From Bacillus sp. CH30_1T (lineage in GTDB: Bacteria > Bacillota > Bacilli > Bacillales > Bacillaceae_B), in NCBI RefSeq assembly GCF_008364765.1, contig NZ_VTUY01000012.1, positions 1-64,000 of the forward strand: a stretch of DNA of 64,000 nt, read 5' to 3'. Below, piece after piece: positions 34,440-43,763 of this stretch. Position numbers and translations under genes: made by a program. The first letter of the stretch is position 1; each line of letters opens with the position of its first letter. The notes below the pieces were generated by a model that did not search any database, had not been told where the DNA came from, and was given only the letters and a program-made list of their open reading frames with translations.

Positions 34440-35562
34440 ATTCCCCCGCTACCTCTTGAATGATTGCTACAACCATTTCAGAAAGCTTGTTCAGTTCTTC
34501 AACAGGCATTCTTTCGCTCTTCGTATGGATTTCTTCGTATCCTACTGCCAAGTTGACTGTCGGCACTCCGAAACCTGCGATGACGTTGGCGTCACTTCCG
34601 CCTCCGCTTGTAAGAAGCTCGCTTGGACGACCGATTTTCTTCGCGGCGCGTTTTGCCACTTCGACTACTTCGTCACCGTCTTTGAACTTGAAGCCTGGAT
34701 ACATCACCTGTACTTCAACTTCTGCTTTTCCACCCATTTCTTCTGCTACGGATTCGAATGCAGCTTTCATTTTCTCTACTTGAGCTTCCATTTTTTCAGG
34801 GACGAGTGAACGTGCTTCTGCAAGAATATCCGCTTGTTCACATACGATGTTCGTTGCTTTTCCACCTTCAAATCGTCCGATGTTTGCTGTCGTTTCTTCA
34901 TCTATGCGGCCGAGTGGCATTTTGGAAATCGCTTTAGCCGCAATCGTTATGGCAGAAACGCCTTTTTCAGGAGCTACACCTGCATGTGCTGTTTTCCCAT
35001 ATATCGTTGCTCTCACTTTCGCTTGTGTAGGAGCGGCCACGATGATATTACCGACTTTCCCATCACTATCAAGGGCGAAACCGTATTTCGCTTTTACGAG
35101 AGAAGAATCCAATGCTTTCGCTCCAACTAATCCTGATTCTTCCCCTACCGTAATGATGAACTGAATATCTCCGTGAGGGATATTGTTCTCCTGAAGTACT
35201 CGAACAGATTCAAGCATCGTTGCAAGTCCCGCTTTATCATCGGCTCCTAGAATGGTCGTGCCGTCAGAGTAAATATAGCCATCATCTTTAAGCGTTGGCT
35301 TAACCCCTTTTGCAGGAACAACTGTATCCATATGAGAAGTGAAGTAGATGGTATCTACGCCTTCTTTATTCCCTTTCAGCGTACAGATGAGGTTTCCGGC
35401 ACCATGGCCCGTTTCACCCATCGTGTCATCTTCAAATACCTCTACGCCAAGATCAGAGAATTTTTGCTTTAATACTTTCGCGATTTCCGCTTCTTCCTTC
35501 GTTTCAGAATCGATTTGGACCAATTCCAGGAATTCATTTAGTAAACGTTCATGATTAATCAT
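34438..35562 (-). CDS. yqjE: M20/M42 peptidase, PepT-like (YqjE)
   Basis: A 374-residue zinc aminotripeptidase-like protein (B. subtilis YqjE). Metal ligands are visible in IYFTSHMDTVVP (His, Asp), TILGADDKAGLATMLE (bridging Asp), ITVGEESGLVGAKAL (catalytic Glu pair), YGFALDSDG and YEEIHTKSERMPVEEL (His). KTAHAGVAPEKGVSAI is the dimer-domain block. ATG 35562 follows GGAGGTCG. Its TAG stop coincides with the end of repeat A2b. It is followed upstream by mmdA and mce on the same strand. Confidence 0.93.
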   Translation of the reverse strand: MINHERLLNEFLELVQIDSETKEEAEIAKVLKQKFSDLGVEVFEDDTMGETGHGAGNLICTLKGNKEGVDTIYFTSHMDTVVPAKGVKPTLKDDGYIYSDGTTILGADDKAGLATMLESVRVLQENNIPHGDIQFIITVGEESGLVGAKALDSSLVKAKYGFALDSDGKVGNIIVAAPTQAKVRATIYGKTAHAGVAPEKGVSAITIAAKAISKMPLGRIDEETTANIGRFEGGKATNIVCEQADILAEARSLVPEKMEAQVEKMKAAFESVAEEMGGKAEVEVQVMYPGFKFKDGDEVVEVAKRAAKKIGRPSELLTSGGGSDANVIAGFGVPTVNLAVGYEEIHTKSERMPVEELNKLSEMVVAIIQEVAGE

Positions 35563-35638
35563 TTAGTCGACCTCCACAATTATGTATTCACTTCTATAGT
35601 ATAGCGTGAATAGGCCGGTTCAACAAATGGTATCGCTT

Positions 35639-37186
35639 CTACAATGGAATATTTCCGTGCTTTTTCTTTGGTCTCTCTTCCCGTTTATTTCTCATCATTT
35701 CCAATCCTTGAATCAATTTGATCCGGGTTTCACGGGGATCAATAACGTCATCCACCATTCCACGGGAAGCTGCCACATATGGATTAGCGAATTTCTCACG
35801 GTACTCTTCAATCTTCTGCGCCCGGAGCTGTTCCGGATTCTCACTGCCTGCAATTTCCCTTGCAAAAATAATATTCGCTGCTCCCTGTGGACCCATGACG
35901 GCAATTTCTGCGTTAGGCCATGCAAAAACTAAATCAGCCCCAATGGACTTACTGTTTAGTGCAACATAAGCACCTCCATATGCTTTTCGTAAAATCACCG
36001 TCATTTTTGGAACTGTCGCTTCTGAATAGGCATAGAGGATTTTCGCACCGTGACGGATGATCCCGCCATGTTCCTGCTTGATTCCAGGGAAGAAGCCTGT
36101 TACATCTTCAAAGGTGATCAATGGAATATTGAAGGAATCACAGAAACGGATAAAACGGGCTGCTTTGTCTGAGGAATCAATGTCGAGCCCTCCTGCCATG
36201 AATTTTGGCTGATTACAGACAAGGCCAACGACTTCTCCTTTGATACGGGCCAGTCCTACGACGATATTTTTCGCAAACTCTTTCTGAACCTCCATAAAGC
36301 TGTCTTCATCCACAATTTCATTGATGACCGTGCGGACGTCGTAAGGACGGATAGCATCGAATGGAATCAGGTCCGTTAAATTCCCACGATAATCATCTTC
36401 TTCATCCACTTCCAAACGAGGAGGCTTCTCCTCATTATTTTGGGGTAAATAAGCTAATAGTCTACGAACCTCGAGAAGCACCTCTTCTTCAGTTTTCCCT
36501 CTGAAATGAGCATTGCCGCTGATGGAGTTATGGACCTTCGCACCGCCTAAATCTTCTGAGCTGATTTTCTCACCGGTAACTGTCTCAATTACTTTGGGTC
36601 CTGTGATGAACATTTGACTTGTATCATCTACCATAAACACAAAATCCGTGATGGCAGGGGAATAAACCGCTCCTCCTGCGCAAGGTCCCATGATCACGGA
36701 GATTTGTGGAATCACTCCGGAATAAATAGAGTTTCGATAGAAGATATGTCCGTATCCATCTAAAGAAACGACACCTTCTTGAATTCTTGCACCACCTGAA
36801 TCATTTAAACCAATGAAAGGTGCACCATTTTTGACTGCCAGATCCATGACATGTGAAATCTTCTTCGCATGCATTTCCCCCAATGCGCCGCCAAATACCG
36901 TGAAATCCTGAGAAAATAAGTAGATGGGGTTTCCATTTACTTTTCCATAACCTGTAACGACTCCATCTCCAGGGCCCTGAACCCCGTCCAGTCCAAAGTC
37001 TGAACAGCGATGCTCAATGAATGGATTCAGCTCAACAAAGCTGCCCGGATCCACTAAAATATCGATTCGTTCTCTCGCAGTCAGTTTTCCTTTTTCGTGC
37101 TGCTTATCTATTTTTTTATCTCCGCCGCCTAATTCCACTTCTCTTCTGCGATCATACAATTCATTAATCTTTTCATAGATATCCAT
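35639..37186 (-). CDS. mmdA: acyl-CoA carboxylase carboxyltransferase (MmdA/YqjD)
   Basis: The biotin-dependent carboxyltransferase subunit of propionyl-CoA carboxylase or methylmalonyl-CoA decarboxylase, 515 residues. It has the two crotonase-like halves: KLTARERIDILVDPGSF, LFSQDFTVFGGALGEMHAKK, NDSGGARIQEGV, GPCAGGAVYSPAITDF, then DVTGFFPGIKQEHGGIIRHG and KAYGGAYVALNSKSIGAD. ATG 37186 with GGGGAG is the supported start. No biotin carboxylase or carrier gene is in the window. It follows mce by 4 bases. With Mce and MutAB it connects propionyl-CoA to succinyl-CoA. Confidence 0.92.
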   Translation of the reverse strand: MDIYEKINELYDRRREVELGGGDKKIDKQHEKGKLTARERIDILVDPGSFVELNPFIEHRCSDFGLDGVQGPGDGVVTGYGKVNGNPIYLFSQDFTVFGGALGEMHAKKISHVMDLAVKNGAPFIGLNDSGGARIQEGVVSLDGYGHIFYRNSIYSGVIPQISVIMGPCAGGAVYSPAITDFVFMVDDTSQMFITGPKVIETVTGEKISSEDLGGAKVHNSISGNAHFRGKTEEEVLLEVRRLLAYLPQNNEEKPPRLEVDEEDDYRGNLTDLIPFDAIRPYDVRTVINEIVDEDSFMEVQKEFAKNIVVGLARIKGEVVGLVCNQPKFMAGGLDIDSSDKAARFIRFCDSFNIPLITFEDVTGFFPGIKQEHGGIIRHGAKILYAYSEATVPKMTVILRKAYGGAYVALNSKSIGADLVFAWPNAEIAVMGPQGAANIIFAREIAGSENPEQLRAQKIEEYREKFANPYVAASRGMVDDVIDPRETRIKLIQGLEMMRNKREERPKKKHGNIPL

Positions 37187-37190
37187 TATG

Positions 37191-37604
37191 TTACTCCCCT
37201 TTGATGTTTGATTTATCACATAGTTCATATAGTACACCGTGAGCTGACTTTGGATGCATGAAGGCAACTGCAGCCCCACCAGCCCCCATTTTTGGTGTTT
37301 CGTTGATCATCTGGACTCCACTCACTTGCAGTTCCTTGATCCGTTTTTCAATTCCTTCGACACCAAAGGCAATATGGTGAATGCCTTCTCCCTTTTTCTC
37401 AATGAACTTGGCAATCGGACTTTCTTTATGTAGTGGTTCAAGTAACTCAAGCTTAATATTTCCACCATCAATAAATGCTACTTTCACACCTTGATTTCCC
37501 ACTTCTTCGACCTTGACTAGCGAAAGCCCAAGAGTATCTTCGTAAAATGGAAGAACATTGTCTATTGATGATACTGCTATTCCGATATGGTCTACCTTTT
37601 TCAT
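37191..37604 (-). CDS. mce: methylmalonyl-CoA epimerase
   Basis: Interconverts (S)- and (R)-methylmalonyl-CoA so that the mutase can use it. The 137-residue product is a vicinal-oxygen-chelate protein with metal ligands in KVDHIGIAVSSIDNVLPFYE (His), IKLELLEPLHKESPI (Glu), EGIHHIAFGVEGIE (His) and HGVLYELCDKSN (Glu). The start ATG 37604 is chosen because AGGGGG is 9 bases upstream; ATG 37613 directly touches it. It is followed by mmdA after 4 bases (operon). A CRE-like site lies upstream at 37690. Confidence 0.93.
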   Translation of the reverse strand: MKKVDHIGIAVSSIDNVLPFYEDTLGLSLVKVEEVGNQGVKVAFIDGGNIKLELLEPLHKESPIAKFIEKKGEGIHHIAFGVEGIEKRIKELQVSGVQMINETPKMGAGGAAVAFMHPKSAHGVLYELCDKSNIKGE

Positions 37605-37689
37605 CCCTATCATCCCCCTGTTGATTACATATTCCACCCGTATAGTATTCGATAAATGTTGTCGAATTCCCTCCTAATACGGCGAATAA

Positions 37690-37703
37690 TTAAAGCGTTT
37701 TCT
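37690..37703. promoter_or_regulatory. CRE-like site upstream of mce
   Basis: TTAAAGCGTTTTCT keeps the central AAAGCGTTTTC of the CcpA consensus and differs from TGWAANCGNTNWCA at two positions. It lies 86 bases upstream of mce. Confidence 0.4.
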
Positions 37704-37794
37704 TTTATACCAATGGTTGTTTTCTCTCACTATTCACGATAAAATAGAGTTGAAAATCGCCTCTTTAAGGTGAGATGAAGAATGGAGAGATACA

Positions 37795-37890
37795 ATGGGT
37801 AATAAAAAATTACAAAAAATAATTGTATTTGTCATGTTGTTTGCAATGATTGCATCGACTATCATGGCAGGACTGACTTTCTTATTATAA
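37795..37890 (+). CDS. Prli42-type 31-residue membrane peptide
   Basis: A 31-codon gene: MGNKKLQKIIVFVMLFAMIAS then TIMAGLTFLL. It has a short positive N-terminus and one membrane segment, a pattern that matches the stressosome-associated peptide Prli42 first described in Listeria and present in Bacillus. It is thought to anchor the stressosome to the membrane. GGAGAG stands 6 bases before ATG 37795 and a strong terminator follows at once, so expression is likely. It is divergent from mce. Confidence 0.75.
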   Translation: MGNKKLQKIIVFVMLFAMIASTIMAGLTFLL

Positions 37891-37944
37891 TAAAAAACAA
37901 AGGATCTGCTTTTCGACTGAGTCGATTAGCAGATCCTTTTTATT
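37891..37944. terminator. bidirectional terminator, Prli42 gene / L,D-transpeptidase
   Basis: AAAGGATCTGCT (37899-37910) pairs perfectly with AGCAGATCCTTT (37928-37939); A and T runs flank it on both sides. Confidence 0.9.
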
Positions 37945-38443
37945 TTATCGCACCGTGATCTTTTCCCAGCTGATAGAAGCTTTTGTTTGTTTTGACGACT
38001 AGAACCTTTGTTCCGACAGGCACCTGATCAAACAGAAATTCAACATGTTTATTGTGCATTCTTATGCATCCATTCGAGATATATTTGCCTATACTTGAAG
38101 GTTGATTCGTACCGTGGATTCCATAGATCCTTCCGTCTGTTCCCTTGGCGTCAAATCCGATCCACCTCGAACCCAATGGATTCCGTGGGTCTCCACCGGG
38201 AATGTTCTTCTTACGGTAATAAGGGTTCTTGGCTTTAACTGTTACATTAAATAGTCCTTCCGGGGTGAGGGTCGTCGTTTTCCCTGTTGCTACCGGGAAT
38301 GTGTGCTGAACCTTCCCGTCGTCGATGTAAGCTAATTGATTACTTTCCTTGTTCACGATAATAAACGGATCCCCGGGTAGTGGATTCCTTCCAAGTGGCC
38401 ATATGGGAGAAGCGAACAAGATAATGGCAAGAAGTATACGCAT
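37940..38443 (-). CDS. yqjB: L,D-transpeptidase (YkuD domain)
   Basis: A secreted or membrane-anchored peptidoglycan cross-linking enzyme of 167 residues. A hydrophobic signal segment (residues 2-17) precedes DPFIIVNKESNQLAYIDDGK, a typical YkuD opening. The catalytic motif is complete: GIHGTNQPSSIGKYISNGCIRMHN, with His, Cys and Arg. It makes or modifies 3-3 cross-links, or attaches proteins. ATG 38443 follows AAGGTGATAGG. It lies 20 bases after yqjA on the same strand. The B. subtilis name is given by position and family. Confidence 0.87.
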   Translation of the reverse strand: MRILLAIILFASPIWPLGRNPLPGDPFIIVNKESNQLAYIDDGKVQHTFPVATGKTTTLTPEGLFNVTVKAKNPYYRKKNIPGGDPRNPLGSRWIGFDAKGTDGRIYGIHGTNQPSSIGKYISNGCIRMHNKHVEFLFDQVPVGTKVLVVKTNKSFYQLGKDHGAIK

Positions 38444-38463
38444 CCTATCACCTTTTTCGTGTT

Positions 38464-39450
38464 TTAGGTGTAGTTTACTTCCTTTTGATCATTTTCATCC
38501 TTCTTTATTCCTTTAAACGAGCTTTTCAGAAGTAGATACTGCTCCATCTCTTGAACAAATTGATAGAGAGCGGCGCGGGTTTCAAATTCTTCTCTCGTCT
38601 TCGGTAAATCCATCAGTTCAAACTCCACTTTCATATCGTACAATTTTTTCAAATAAAACAGGGCCGTGTTTCCCGGGTGTATGTGATCACTAAGCTCATC
38701 CAGGAATTCTGCAATCCTATGCCCCTGTTCTACCGTCAATGATATCGATGTCGCAATCGGTAAGATACGTTGTAGGATTTCGAACTGTTTTTCCCTCATT
38801 TTAAAATACAAATAATATAAGTTCTCATCACGCAAAAAATGATTTTCAACATCTTTGAATGCTATGGTCTTCGCTTCTTTAAGTAATTGTTCTGTTTCAG
38901 TGATTTCTTTTCCATCCCATTGGCTATCATTTGTTCGCAGGTAGTTGATCATTTCACAAAAAATTTTATAGAAATTGGATTCTATCTTCTCCTGATATTC
39001 GATCATCTTTTTATCAACGCTCGGCATGTAAAGGTTCATGACAAGAGCAATCCCTATCCCGATGACAATGATACCTAATTCATTCTCGAAAAGCCCAAGG
39101 GTTACCTTACCTGCCGAATAAATATGTAAAATGATAACGGAACTGGTGACTATTCCTTCTTTGATATTCAGGGCTACCGTTATCGGAATGAACACCAGTA
39201 ATAACAAGCCGATTACGGCAGGATGATAGGCAATGAACTCAAAGAACGCAGCAGAAATCACCATGGCAATTACACAGGCCAGGAAACGGCTCCATGAAGC
39301 GTTAACCGATTTTTTCTTCGTGTTCTGAATGCACAGTATCGTCAAAATCCCGGCTGATACAAAGTTATCCAGGTGAAACCACTGTGCAATGCTGATCGCA
39401 ACCGCTGTGCCGATCCCAGTCTTAAGTGTTCGATACCCGATTCGAAACAT
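38464..39450 (-). CDS. yqjA: aromatic acid exporter family membrane protein YqjA
   Basis: A 328-residue protein with an N-terminal membrane domain and a cytoplasmic helical C-terminal half, the layout of the ArAE_1/DUF939 family. Six hydrophobic segments cover residues 8-140 (GTAVAISIAQWFHLDNF, FLACVIAMVISAAFF, VIGLLLLVFIPITVAL and others), followed by a coiled region (KMIEYQEKIESNFYKIF). ATG 39450 follows AGGAG. Its transport substrate is not known. It precedes the L,D-transpeptidase gene, as in B. subtilis. Confidence 0.9.
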   Translation of the reverse strand: MFRIGYRTLKTGIGTAVAISIAQWFHLDNFVSAGILTILCIQNTKKKSVNASWSRFLACVIAMVISAAFFEFIAYHPAVIGLLLLVFIPITVALNIKEGIVTSSVIILHIYSAGKVTLGLFENELGIIVIGIGIALVMNLYMPSVDKKMIEYQEKIESNFYKIFCEMINYLRTNDSQWDGKEITETEQLLKEAKTIAFKDVENHFLRDENLYYLYFKMREKQFEILQRILPIATSISLTVEQGHRIAEFLDELSDHIHPGNTALFYLKKLYDMKVEFELMDLPKTREEFETRAALYQFVQEMEQYLLLKSSFKGIKKDENDQKEVNYT

Positions 39451-39557
39451 TCAGTTTTCTCCTAACTCTTTCTTTTTTTAGCTACTTTAGAATACCATAA
39501 TTCCCATTGAACATAAAAAGGAGGATTAACGAAACTGTTCGCTAATCCTTCCATCGT

Positions 39558-40274
39558 TTAAAGTATTTTCTCTAAGAACTCTTTTCCCCGATCGCTTTGC
39601 GGGTTCGAGAAAAAAGGAAGAGGCTCTCCTTCTTCGACAATCTTTCCATCATCCATGAATAAGACTCTGTCTGCCACCTCTCTGGCAAAGCCCATTTCAT
39701 GGGTTACAATGATCATTGTCATCCCTGAATGAGCGAGTGACTTCATGACTTCCAGCACCTCTTTGACCATTTCCGGATCCAGTGCAGATGTCGGTTCGTC
39801 AAAAAGCATCACTTTCGGTTCCATTGCAAGTGCCCTTGCAATCGCTACACGCTGTTTTTGGCCACCTGATAAACGGTTTGGGTATTCATCACTTTTTTCT
39901 TTCAAACCGACTTTTGTTAGAAGGTCTGTCCCTACTTTTTTAGCATCTGTTCTGTTTAGCCCCTTCACTTTCACTGGAGCGTAGATCACGTTTTCCAACG
40001 CTGTCATATGAGGGAAGAGATGGAAATGTTGAAATACCATCCCTATATCTTGTCTCACTTTGCTTATATTCTTGCCTTTCACAACAGCTTCTTCAAAGTA
40101 TATCGATCCTGAAGTCGGCTCCTCTAAATAATTCAGGCAGCGGAGCAGAGTGGATTTCCCGGAACCCGAAGGACCGATCAATGCAACAACCTCCCCTTTT
40201 TCCACGGAAAAATCTATACCTTTCAATACTTGAAGCTTCCCGAACGACTTGGTGATTTTTTCTGCTTTAATCAT
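39558..40274 (-). CDS. artM: arginine ABC transporter ATP-binding protein
   Basis: The ATPase of a polar amino-acid importer (ArtPQM). All ABC motifs are present in 238 residues: Walker [17 protein letters not shown]-loop [19 protein letters not shown], signature [16 protein letters not shown], Walker [17 protein letters not shown] and the switch [16 protein letters not shown]. The start is ATG 40274, or GTG 40280; both overlap the end of artQ, so translation is coupled. It is the last gene of the operon. Family and order say arginine, but lysine, histidine or glutamine cannot be excluded by sequence. Confidence 0.93.
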   Translation of the reverse strand: MIKAEKITKSFGKLQVLKGIDFSVEKGEVVALIGPSGSGKSTLLRCLNYLEEPTSGSIYFEEAVVKGKNISKVRQDIGMVFQHFHLFPHMTALENVIYAPVKVKGLNRTDAKKVGTDLLTKVGLKEKSDEYPNRLSGGQKQRVAIARALAMEPKVMLFDEPTSALDPEMVKEVLEVMKSLAHSGMTMIIVTHEMGFAREVADRVLFMDDGKIVEEGEPLPFFSNPQSDRGKEFLEKIL

Positions 40275-40926
40275 TCCCACGTAGTCTCCCTTCCAGCACT
40301 TTCCCTAATAAGGTTAAAATCATGACAAGCACATAATAGATCAGTCCTGCAAATAAGAGTGGCTCGAAAAAGGAATACAAATCACTACCTACCATATACG
40401 AACGTCTCATCACATCGGCCGCTCCGATAACAGTGACGATGGCAGATTCCTTCGTAAGGGTGATAAATTCGTTCATTAAGGCAGGCAAAATGTTTTTAAT
40501 GGCCTGAGGCAGGATCACATCTTTCATCATTAAACGATATGGAACCCCAAGAGCCATGGCCGCTTCCTTTTGCCCTTTATCCACTGCATTGATTCCCGCA
40601 CGGATGATCTCAGATATATAGGCAGCTGAATTAAGTGAAAAAGAGAGGATAGCTGCTGTATACGGTTCGATCTGAGTTCCAAAAAGCTGAGGCGAACCAT
40701 AAAAGATAATCATTAATTGCAGAACTAAAGGAGTCCCCCGAAAAACCGATGTATATATATCTGCAAGTAATGTTAAAGGTTTGATTGAACTTATTTTACA
40801 TAGAGCAAGCAGAATACCGAAGGCAAATCCAAGTATTCCTGCTAATCCGACAATTTTAAGAGTGACCTTCAATCCTTCCAAAATAAAAGGAATAGAAGGG
40901 ATCAGTTGTTGAAAATCAAGTGGCAC
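40267..40926 (-). CDS. artQ: arginine ABC transporter permease
   Basis: The 219-residue permease of the ArtPQM importer, with five membrane segments. The coupling motif [39 protein letters not shown] is the EAA loop that contacts the ATPase. The start GTG 40926 is preceded by GGAGGAG with 7-base spacing; the upstream TTG overlaps that site. This gives the exact length of B. subtilis YqiY. Between artP and artQ lies a 12-base-pair hairpin, which may lower downstream expression. Confidence 0.93.
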   Translation of the reverse strand: MPLDFQQLIPSIPFILEGLKVTLKIVGLAGILGFAFGILLALCKISSIKPLTLLADIYTSVFRGTPLVLQLMIIFYGSPQLFGTQIEPYTAAILSFSLNSAAYISEIIRAGINAVDKGQKEAAMALGVPYRLMMKDVILPQAIKNILPALMNEFITLTKESAIVTVIGAADVMRRSYMVGSDLYSFFEPLLFAGLIYYVLVMILTLLGKVLEGRLRGND

Positions 40927-40964
40927 TGTATTCTCCTCCAATCATGCTGTTGACTGTTAAATAG

Positions 40965-40995
40965 GAAGGGCTAACCGATAATGGGTTAGCCCTTC
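40965..40995 (-). promoter_or_regulatory. stem-loop between artP and artQ, possible processing or attenuation element
   Basis: GAAGGGCTAACC (40965-40976) and GGTTAGCCCTTC (40984-40995) form a perfect 12-base stem with a 7-base loop. On the minus strand it is followed by CTATTTAAC, not by a T run, so it is a poor terminator but would stabilise the upstream artP mRNA. Confidence 0.65.
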
Positions 40996-41002
40996 TATCA
41001 AT

Positions 41003-41785
41003 CTACTGTTCTCCGTCAAACCACTTTTCAGCCAGTTTATCCAATTCTCCATTTTCCTCGAGCTTTTTCAATGCATCGTTGAATTCGCTTGTAAGCTCAC
41101 TATCCTTTGGAAGTGCAACGGCAGAACCGGCCTCTTCTTCGTTCACGTCCATTGTATTTCCTTGAAGCTCTTTATTTTTATCCAAATAACCGTTTGCTAC
41201 TGTATTCTCTATGATAATGGCATCAAAACGTTCATTTTGCAGATCCTGTATCAGCTCAGGAATACGGTCACGGGTCTCTACTTTTAATGGGATGGATGTG
41301 GAAAGTTCTTCTGCAGCATCCTGTTGGATAGATCCTAACTGAACACCAACCGTTTTCCCATCAAGATCCTTTTCGCTTTGAATTCCGCTCTCTTTTGTTG
41401 AGATGATCATATCTTTTGCTGTGTAGTAGACATCACTGAAGTCAACGTTCTTTTGTCGTTCCGGCGTAGGGGTCATAGCTGAAAGCACAAAGTCCACCTG
41501 GCCGGTTTTAAGTGCTGAAATTAATCCGCTGAACTCCATATCTTTGATCTCGATTTCATACCCAAGCTCATCTGCCAGCATATGAGCCAAGTCAATGTCG
41601 TACCCGATAAATTCATCACTGTTTGCCGTATCGACGTATTCAAATGGTTTATAGTCAGCCGACGTACCCATAATCAGTTTCTTTGATTCAACTGAAGAGG
41701 TTCCTGCATTCTCTTCTCCTGCACCACACGCAGCAAAAGTAGTAGAAACGATTAATACTAATATAATAGATAATATTTTTTTCAT
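41003..41785 (-). CDS. artP: arginine ABC transporter substrate-binding lipoprotein
   Basis: The ligand-binding lipoprotein of the importer, 260 residues. The signal MKKILSIILVLIVSTTFAAC has the lipidated Cys at residue 20. The periplasmic-binding fold is recognisable from LIMGTSADYKPFEYVD, FIGYDIDLAHMLADELG, FSGLISALKTGQVDFVLSAMTPTPERQKNVDFS and VGVQLGSIQQDAAEEL, typical of SBP family 3. It is the first gene of the artPQM operon. An ARG-box-like site lies upstream at 41864, which fits arginine control by AhrC/ArgR. Confidence 0.93.
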   Translation of the reverse strand: MKKILSIILVLIVSTTFAACGAGEENAGTSSVESKKLIMGTSADYKPFEYVDTANSDEFIGYDIDLAHMLADELGYEIEIKDMEFSGLISALKTGQVDFVLSAMTPTPERQKNVDFSDVYYTAKDMIISTKESGIQSEKDLDGKTVGVQLGSIQQDAAEELSTSIPLKVETRDRIPELIQDLQNERFDAIIIENTVANGYLDKNKELQGNTMDVNEEEAGSAVALPKDSELTSEFNDALKKLEENGELDKLAEKWFDGEQ

Positions 41786-42171
41786 TGTAATTCCTCCTCG
41801 ATTGTAATGAATAAATATAATATATAATGTATATTAATTACTATATTCGTATTGTAGCAGAGATAAATATTTATGCAATAGTTTTTATAGTAACCCATAA
41901 ATGTTTATATATTCTGAAAATATAAGTGACTCTTTACAAGGTTTTAGCATTGATTGGAAGAAAGAATGAAATGCGAAGGGGATTTTTATTCATAATATAT
42001 GCATGCTTATATATTGAGATTTTGAAGGAAGTGATGATTCTGGCATTTCTGGATTATCAAACATATGGTATCCCTTTTTAATCAAAACAAAAAACCCGTC
42101 AAGCTACTCACACAAACATCCACCTAAAGCAGATATTCATGTAATGAACCTAACGGGCCTCACTCTCTTAC
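41786..42171. promoter_or_regulatory. AT-rich intergenic region with an ARG-box-like site
   Basis: TAAATATTTATGCA at 41864-41877 (reverse: TGCATAAATATTTA) matches the ArgR/AhrC half-palindrome pattern TGAATwwwwATTCA with two changes. It lies about 80 bases upstream of artP. The rest is AT-rich with short palindromes such as TATATAATGTATATTA; it holds no convincing gene. An 18-codon frame at about 42030-42083 has a poor ribosome site. CCCGT/ACGGG near 42096 and 42155 may form a long-loop terminator for brxB. Confidence 0.4.
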
Positions 42172-42609
42172 TTACACTTCTTCACAATACTGATCGAAGT
42201 AAGATTGAATTTTGTTCACAACCGACATTGGGTCGTGACCTTCAATTTCATGTCTTTCTACCATGGTCAATAGCTTTCCGTCTTTTAATAGAGCAAATGA
42301 CGGTGAAGATGGAGGATAGCCGGTAAAGTAGCTGCGCGCTTTCGCAGTGGCTTCTTTATCTTGGCCGGCGAAAACCGTTACCAATTGATCTGGTCGTTTA
42401 TCATAATGAATGGAATGAGCTGCTGCTGGACGTGCGATTCCTCCGGCGCAACCACAAACGGAGTTGATCATCACGAGTGTTGTACCTTCTTTAGCGAAAG
42501 CTTGATCTACTTCTTCTTCTGTTGTTAATTGAGTATAACCGGCTTGTTCGATTTCTTGACGAGCCTGGCGAACAACATCATTCATAAATAAATTGAAATC
42601 TATATCCAT
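42172..42609 (-). CDS. brxB: bacilliredoxin BrxB (YqiW)
   Basis: A 145-residue thioredoxin-like protein that removes bacillithiol from S-bacillithiolated proteins. The active site Cys-Gly-Cys is seen in [18 protein letters not shown] (residues 52-54). [31 protein letters not shown] and the C-terminal YCEEV agree with the YphP/YqiW family. ATG 42609 follows AAGGAG. The gene is monocistronic. It indicates that the organism uses bacillithiol. Confidence 0.95.
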   Translation of the reverse strand: MDIDFNLFMNDVVRQARQEIEQAGYTQLTTEEEVDQAFAKEGTTLVMINSVCGCAGGIARPAAAHSIHYDKRPDQLVTVFAGQDKEATAKARSYFTGYPPSSPSFALLKDGKLLTMVERHEIEGHDPMSVVNKIQSYFDQYCEEV

Positions 42610-42713
42610 GCTTGATCTCTCCTTTTAATCGCTGACTTAATCATTCTCCATAAAAACAGGAATTTTGATGTACCCCTATCATAACAATTTCAAACCCTAT
42701 GTTTCAATTAAAA

Positions 42714-43763
42714 TTAACTAAACCCGTTAAGAATTGCACCCTTATATCGCTTTAGCAATTCTTCTACTGCCTGAGTAGTGGTATAGTCCCCTTCCTTCAC
42801 ACGACTTTCCATGTGTGGAAGGGCAGACTTTATATCCTTATGGAAAAAGAAATCTGACAAGATTCTTTCTTTCAACATCGTATGAAACCATTCCTGCTTT
42901 TGGAGAAGTCGTCTTTCTTCAAAGACTCCCTTTTCTTTTGATTGCTTCTCAAACTGTTGAATCACATCCCACATTTCTTTTAATCCCTCATTTTTCAAGG
43001 CAGAACAGGTATAAGCCTTTGAGCTCCACCCTTTAGTGGCGGGAGTCAAGAAGTGGAGGATTTGGTCCAGCTCTCTTCTTGTTTTCTCAGCGAGAGGTTT
43101 ATTTTCTCCATCTGCTTTATTGACAAGTAATGCATCGGCAAGCTCCATGATTCCCTTTTTCATTCCTTGAAGCTCATCCCCGGCTCCAGTAATGACGAGC
43201 AGGAGGAAGAAATCCACCATTTGTCTCACCATCACTTCACTCTGTCCCACTCCAACGGTTTCAATGATCATCAGATCATATCCGGCCGCTTCGCATAAGA
43301 GAAGCGTTTCACTGGTTTTCCGGTGCACTCCACCAAGTGTTCCTGCAGTGGGGGAAGGTCTTACAAAAGCACGGGGATTTTTCGATAATTGTTCCATCCT
43401 TGTTTTATCCCCCAGAATACTGCCACCGGAAATGGAAGAGCTGGGATCAATCGCAAGGACGGCAACCCGGAGGCCCTGCTCACATAACATCTCCCCGAAC
43501 GCTTCTATAAATGTGCTCTTACCGGCTCCCGGCACACCTGTAATGCCGATCCGGAAGCTTTTACCCGTATAGGGCAAGAGTTCCTGCAACAGTTCCTGTC
43601 CCATGGCATAATGCTGTTCTGCATTGCTTTCAATCAGCGTGATGGCCTTCGCCAAGGAACTACGGTCGCCATTCAAGACCCCGTCCTTTAATTCGGTAAT
43701 CGATACAGAATCCTTTTTCTTCTTCACAAACCGCTTCTTTCGCACTGAATCATGCTCTGCCAT
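42714..43763 (-). CDS. meaB: methylmalonyl-CoA mutase-associated GTPase MeaB
   Basis: A G3E-family GTPase that gates cobalamin loading and protects methylmalonyl-CoA mutase. The 349-residue product has the P-loop IGITGVPGAGKSTFIEAFGE, the Walker B-type AVLAIDPSSSISGGSILGDKTRM, the MeaB block RAFVRPSPTAGTLGGVHRKT, ETVGVGQSEVMVRQMVDFF and the base-recognition NKADGENK. Its ATG overlaps the stop of mutB by one base (TAATG), so it is translationally coupled. It is the last gene of mutA-mutB-meaB. A stretch of basic residues (KKRFVKKKK) opens the protein. Confidence 0.95.
   Translation of the reverse strand: MAEHDSVRKKRFVKKKKDSVSITELKDGVLNGDRSSLAKAITLIESNAEQHYAMGQELLQELLPYTGKSFRIGITGVPGAGKSTFIEAFGEMLCEQGLRVAVLAIDPSSSISGGSILGDKTRMEQLSKNPRAFVRPSPTAGTLGGVHRKTSETLLLCEAAGYDLMIIETVGVGQSEVMVRQMVDFFLLLVITGAGDELQGMKKGIMELADALLVNKADGENKPLAEKTRRELDQILHFLTPATKGWSSKAYTCSALKNEGLKEMWDVIQQFEKQSKEKGVFEERRLLQKQEWFHTMLKERILSDFFFHKDIKSALPHMESRVKEGDYTTTQAVEELLKRYKGAILNGFS

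Noticed and set aside
34200..34440. CRISPR array
   Set aside because: There are only two units, each internally palindromic and 104 bases long with no spacers; no cas genes nearby.
34276..34809. 177-codon plus-strand ORF
   Set aside because: It crosses repeats A2a and A2b, then runs antisense through yqjE; its protein is low-complexity and unlike any family.
42024..42083. 18-codon frame (KEVMILAFLDYQTYG)
   Set aside because: The ribosome site is too close to the candidate ATG and there is no clear terminator or conserved context.
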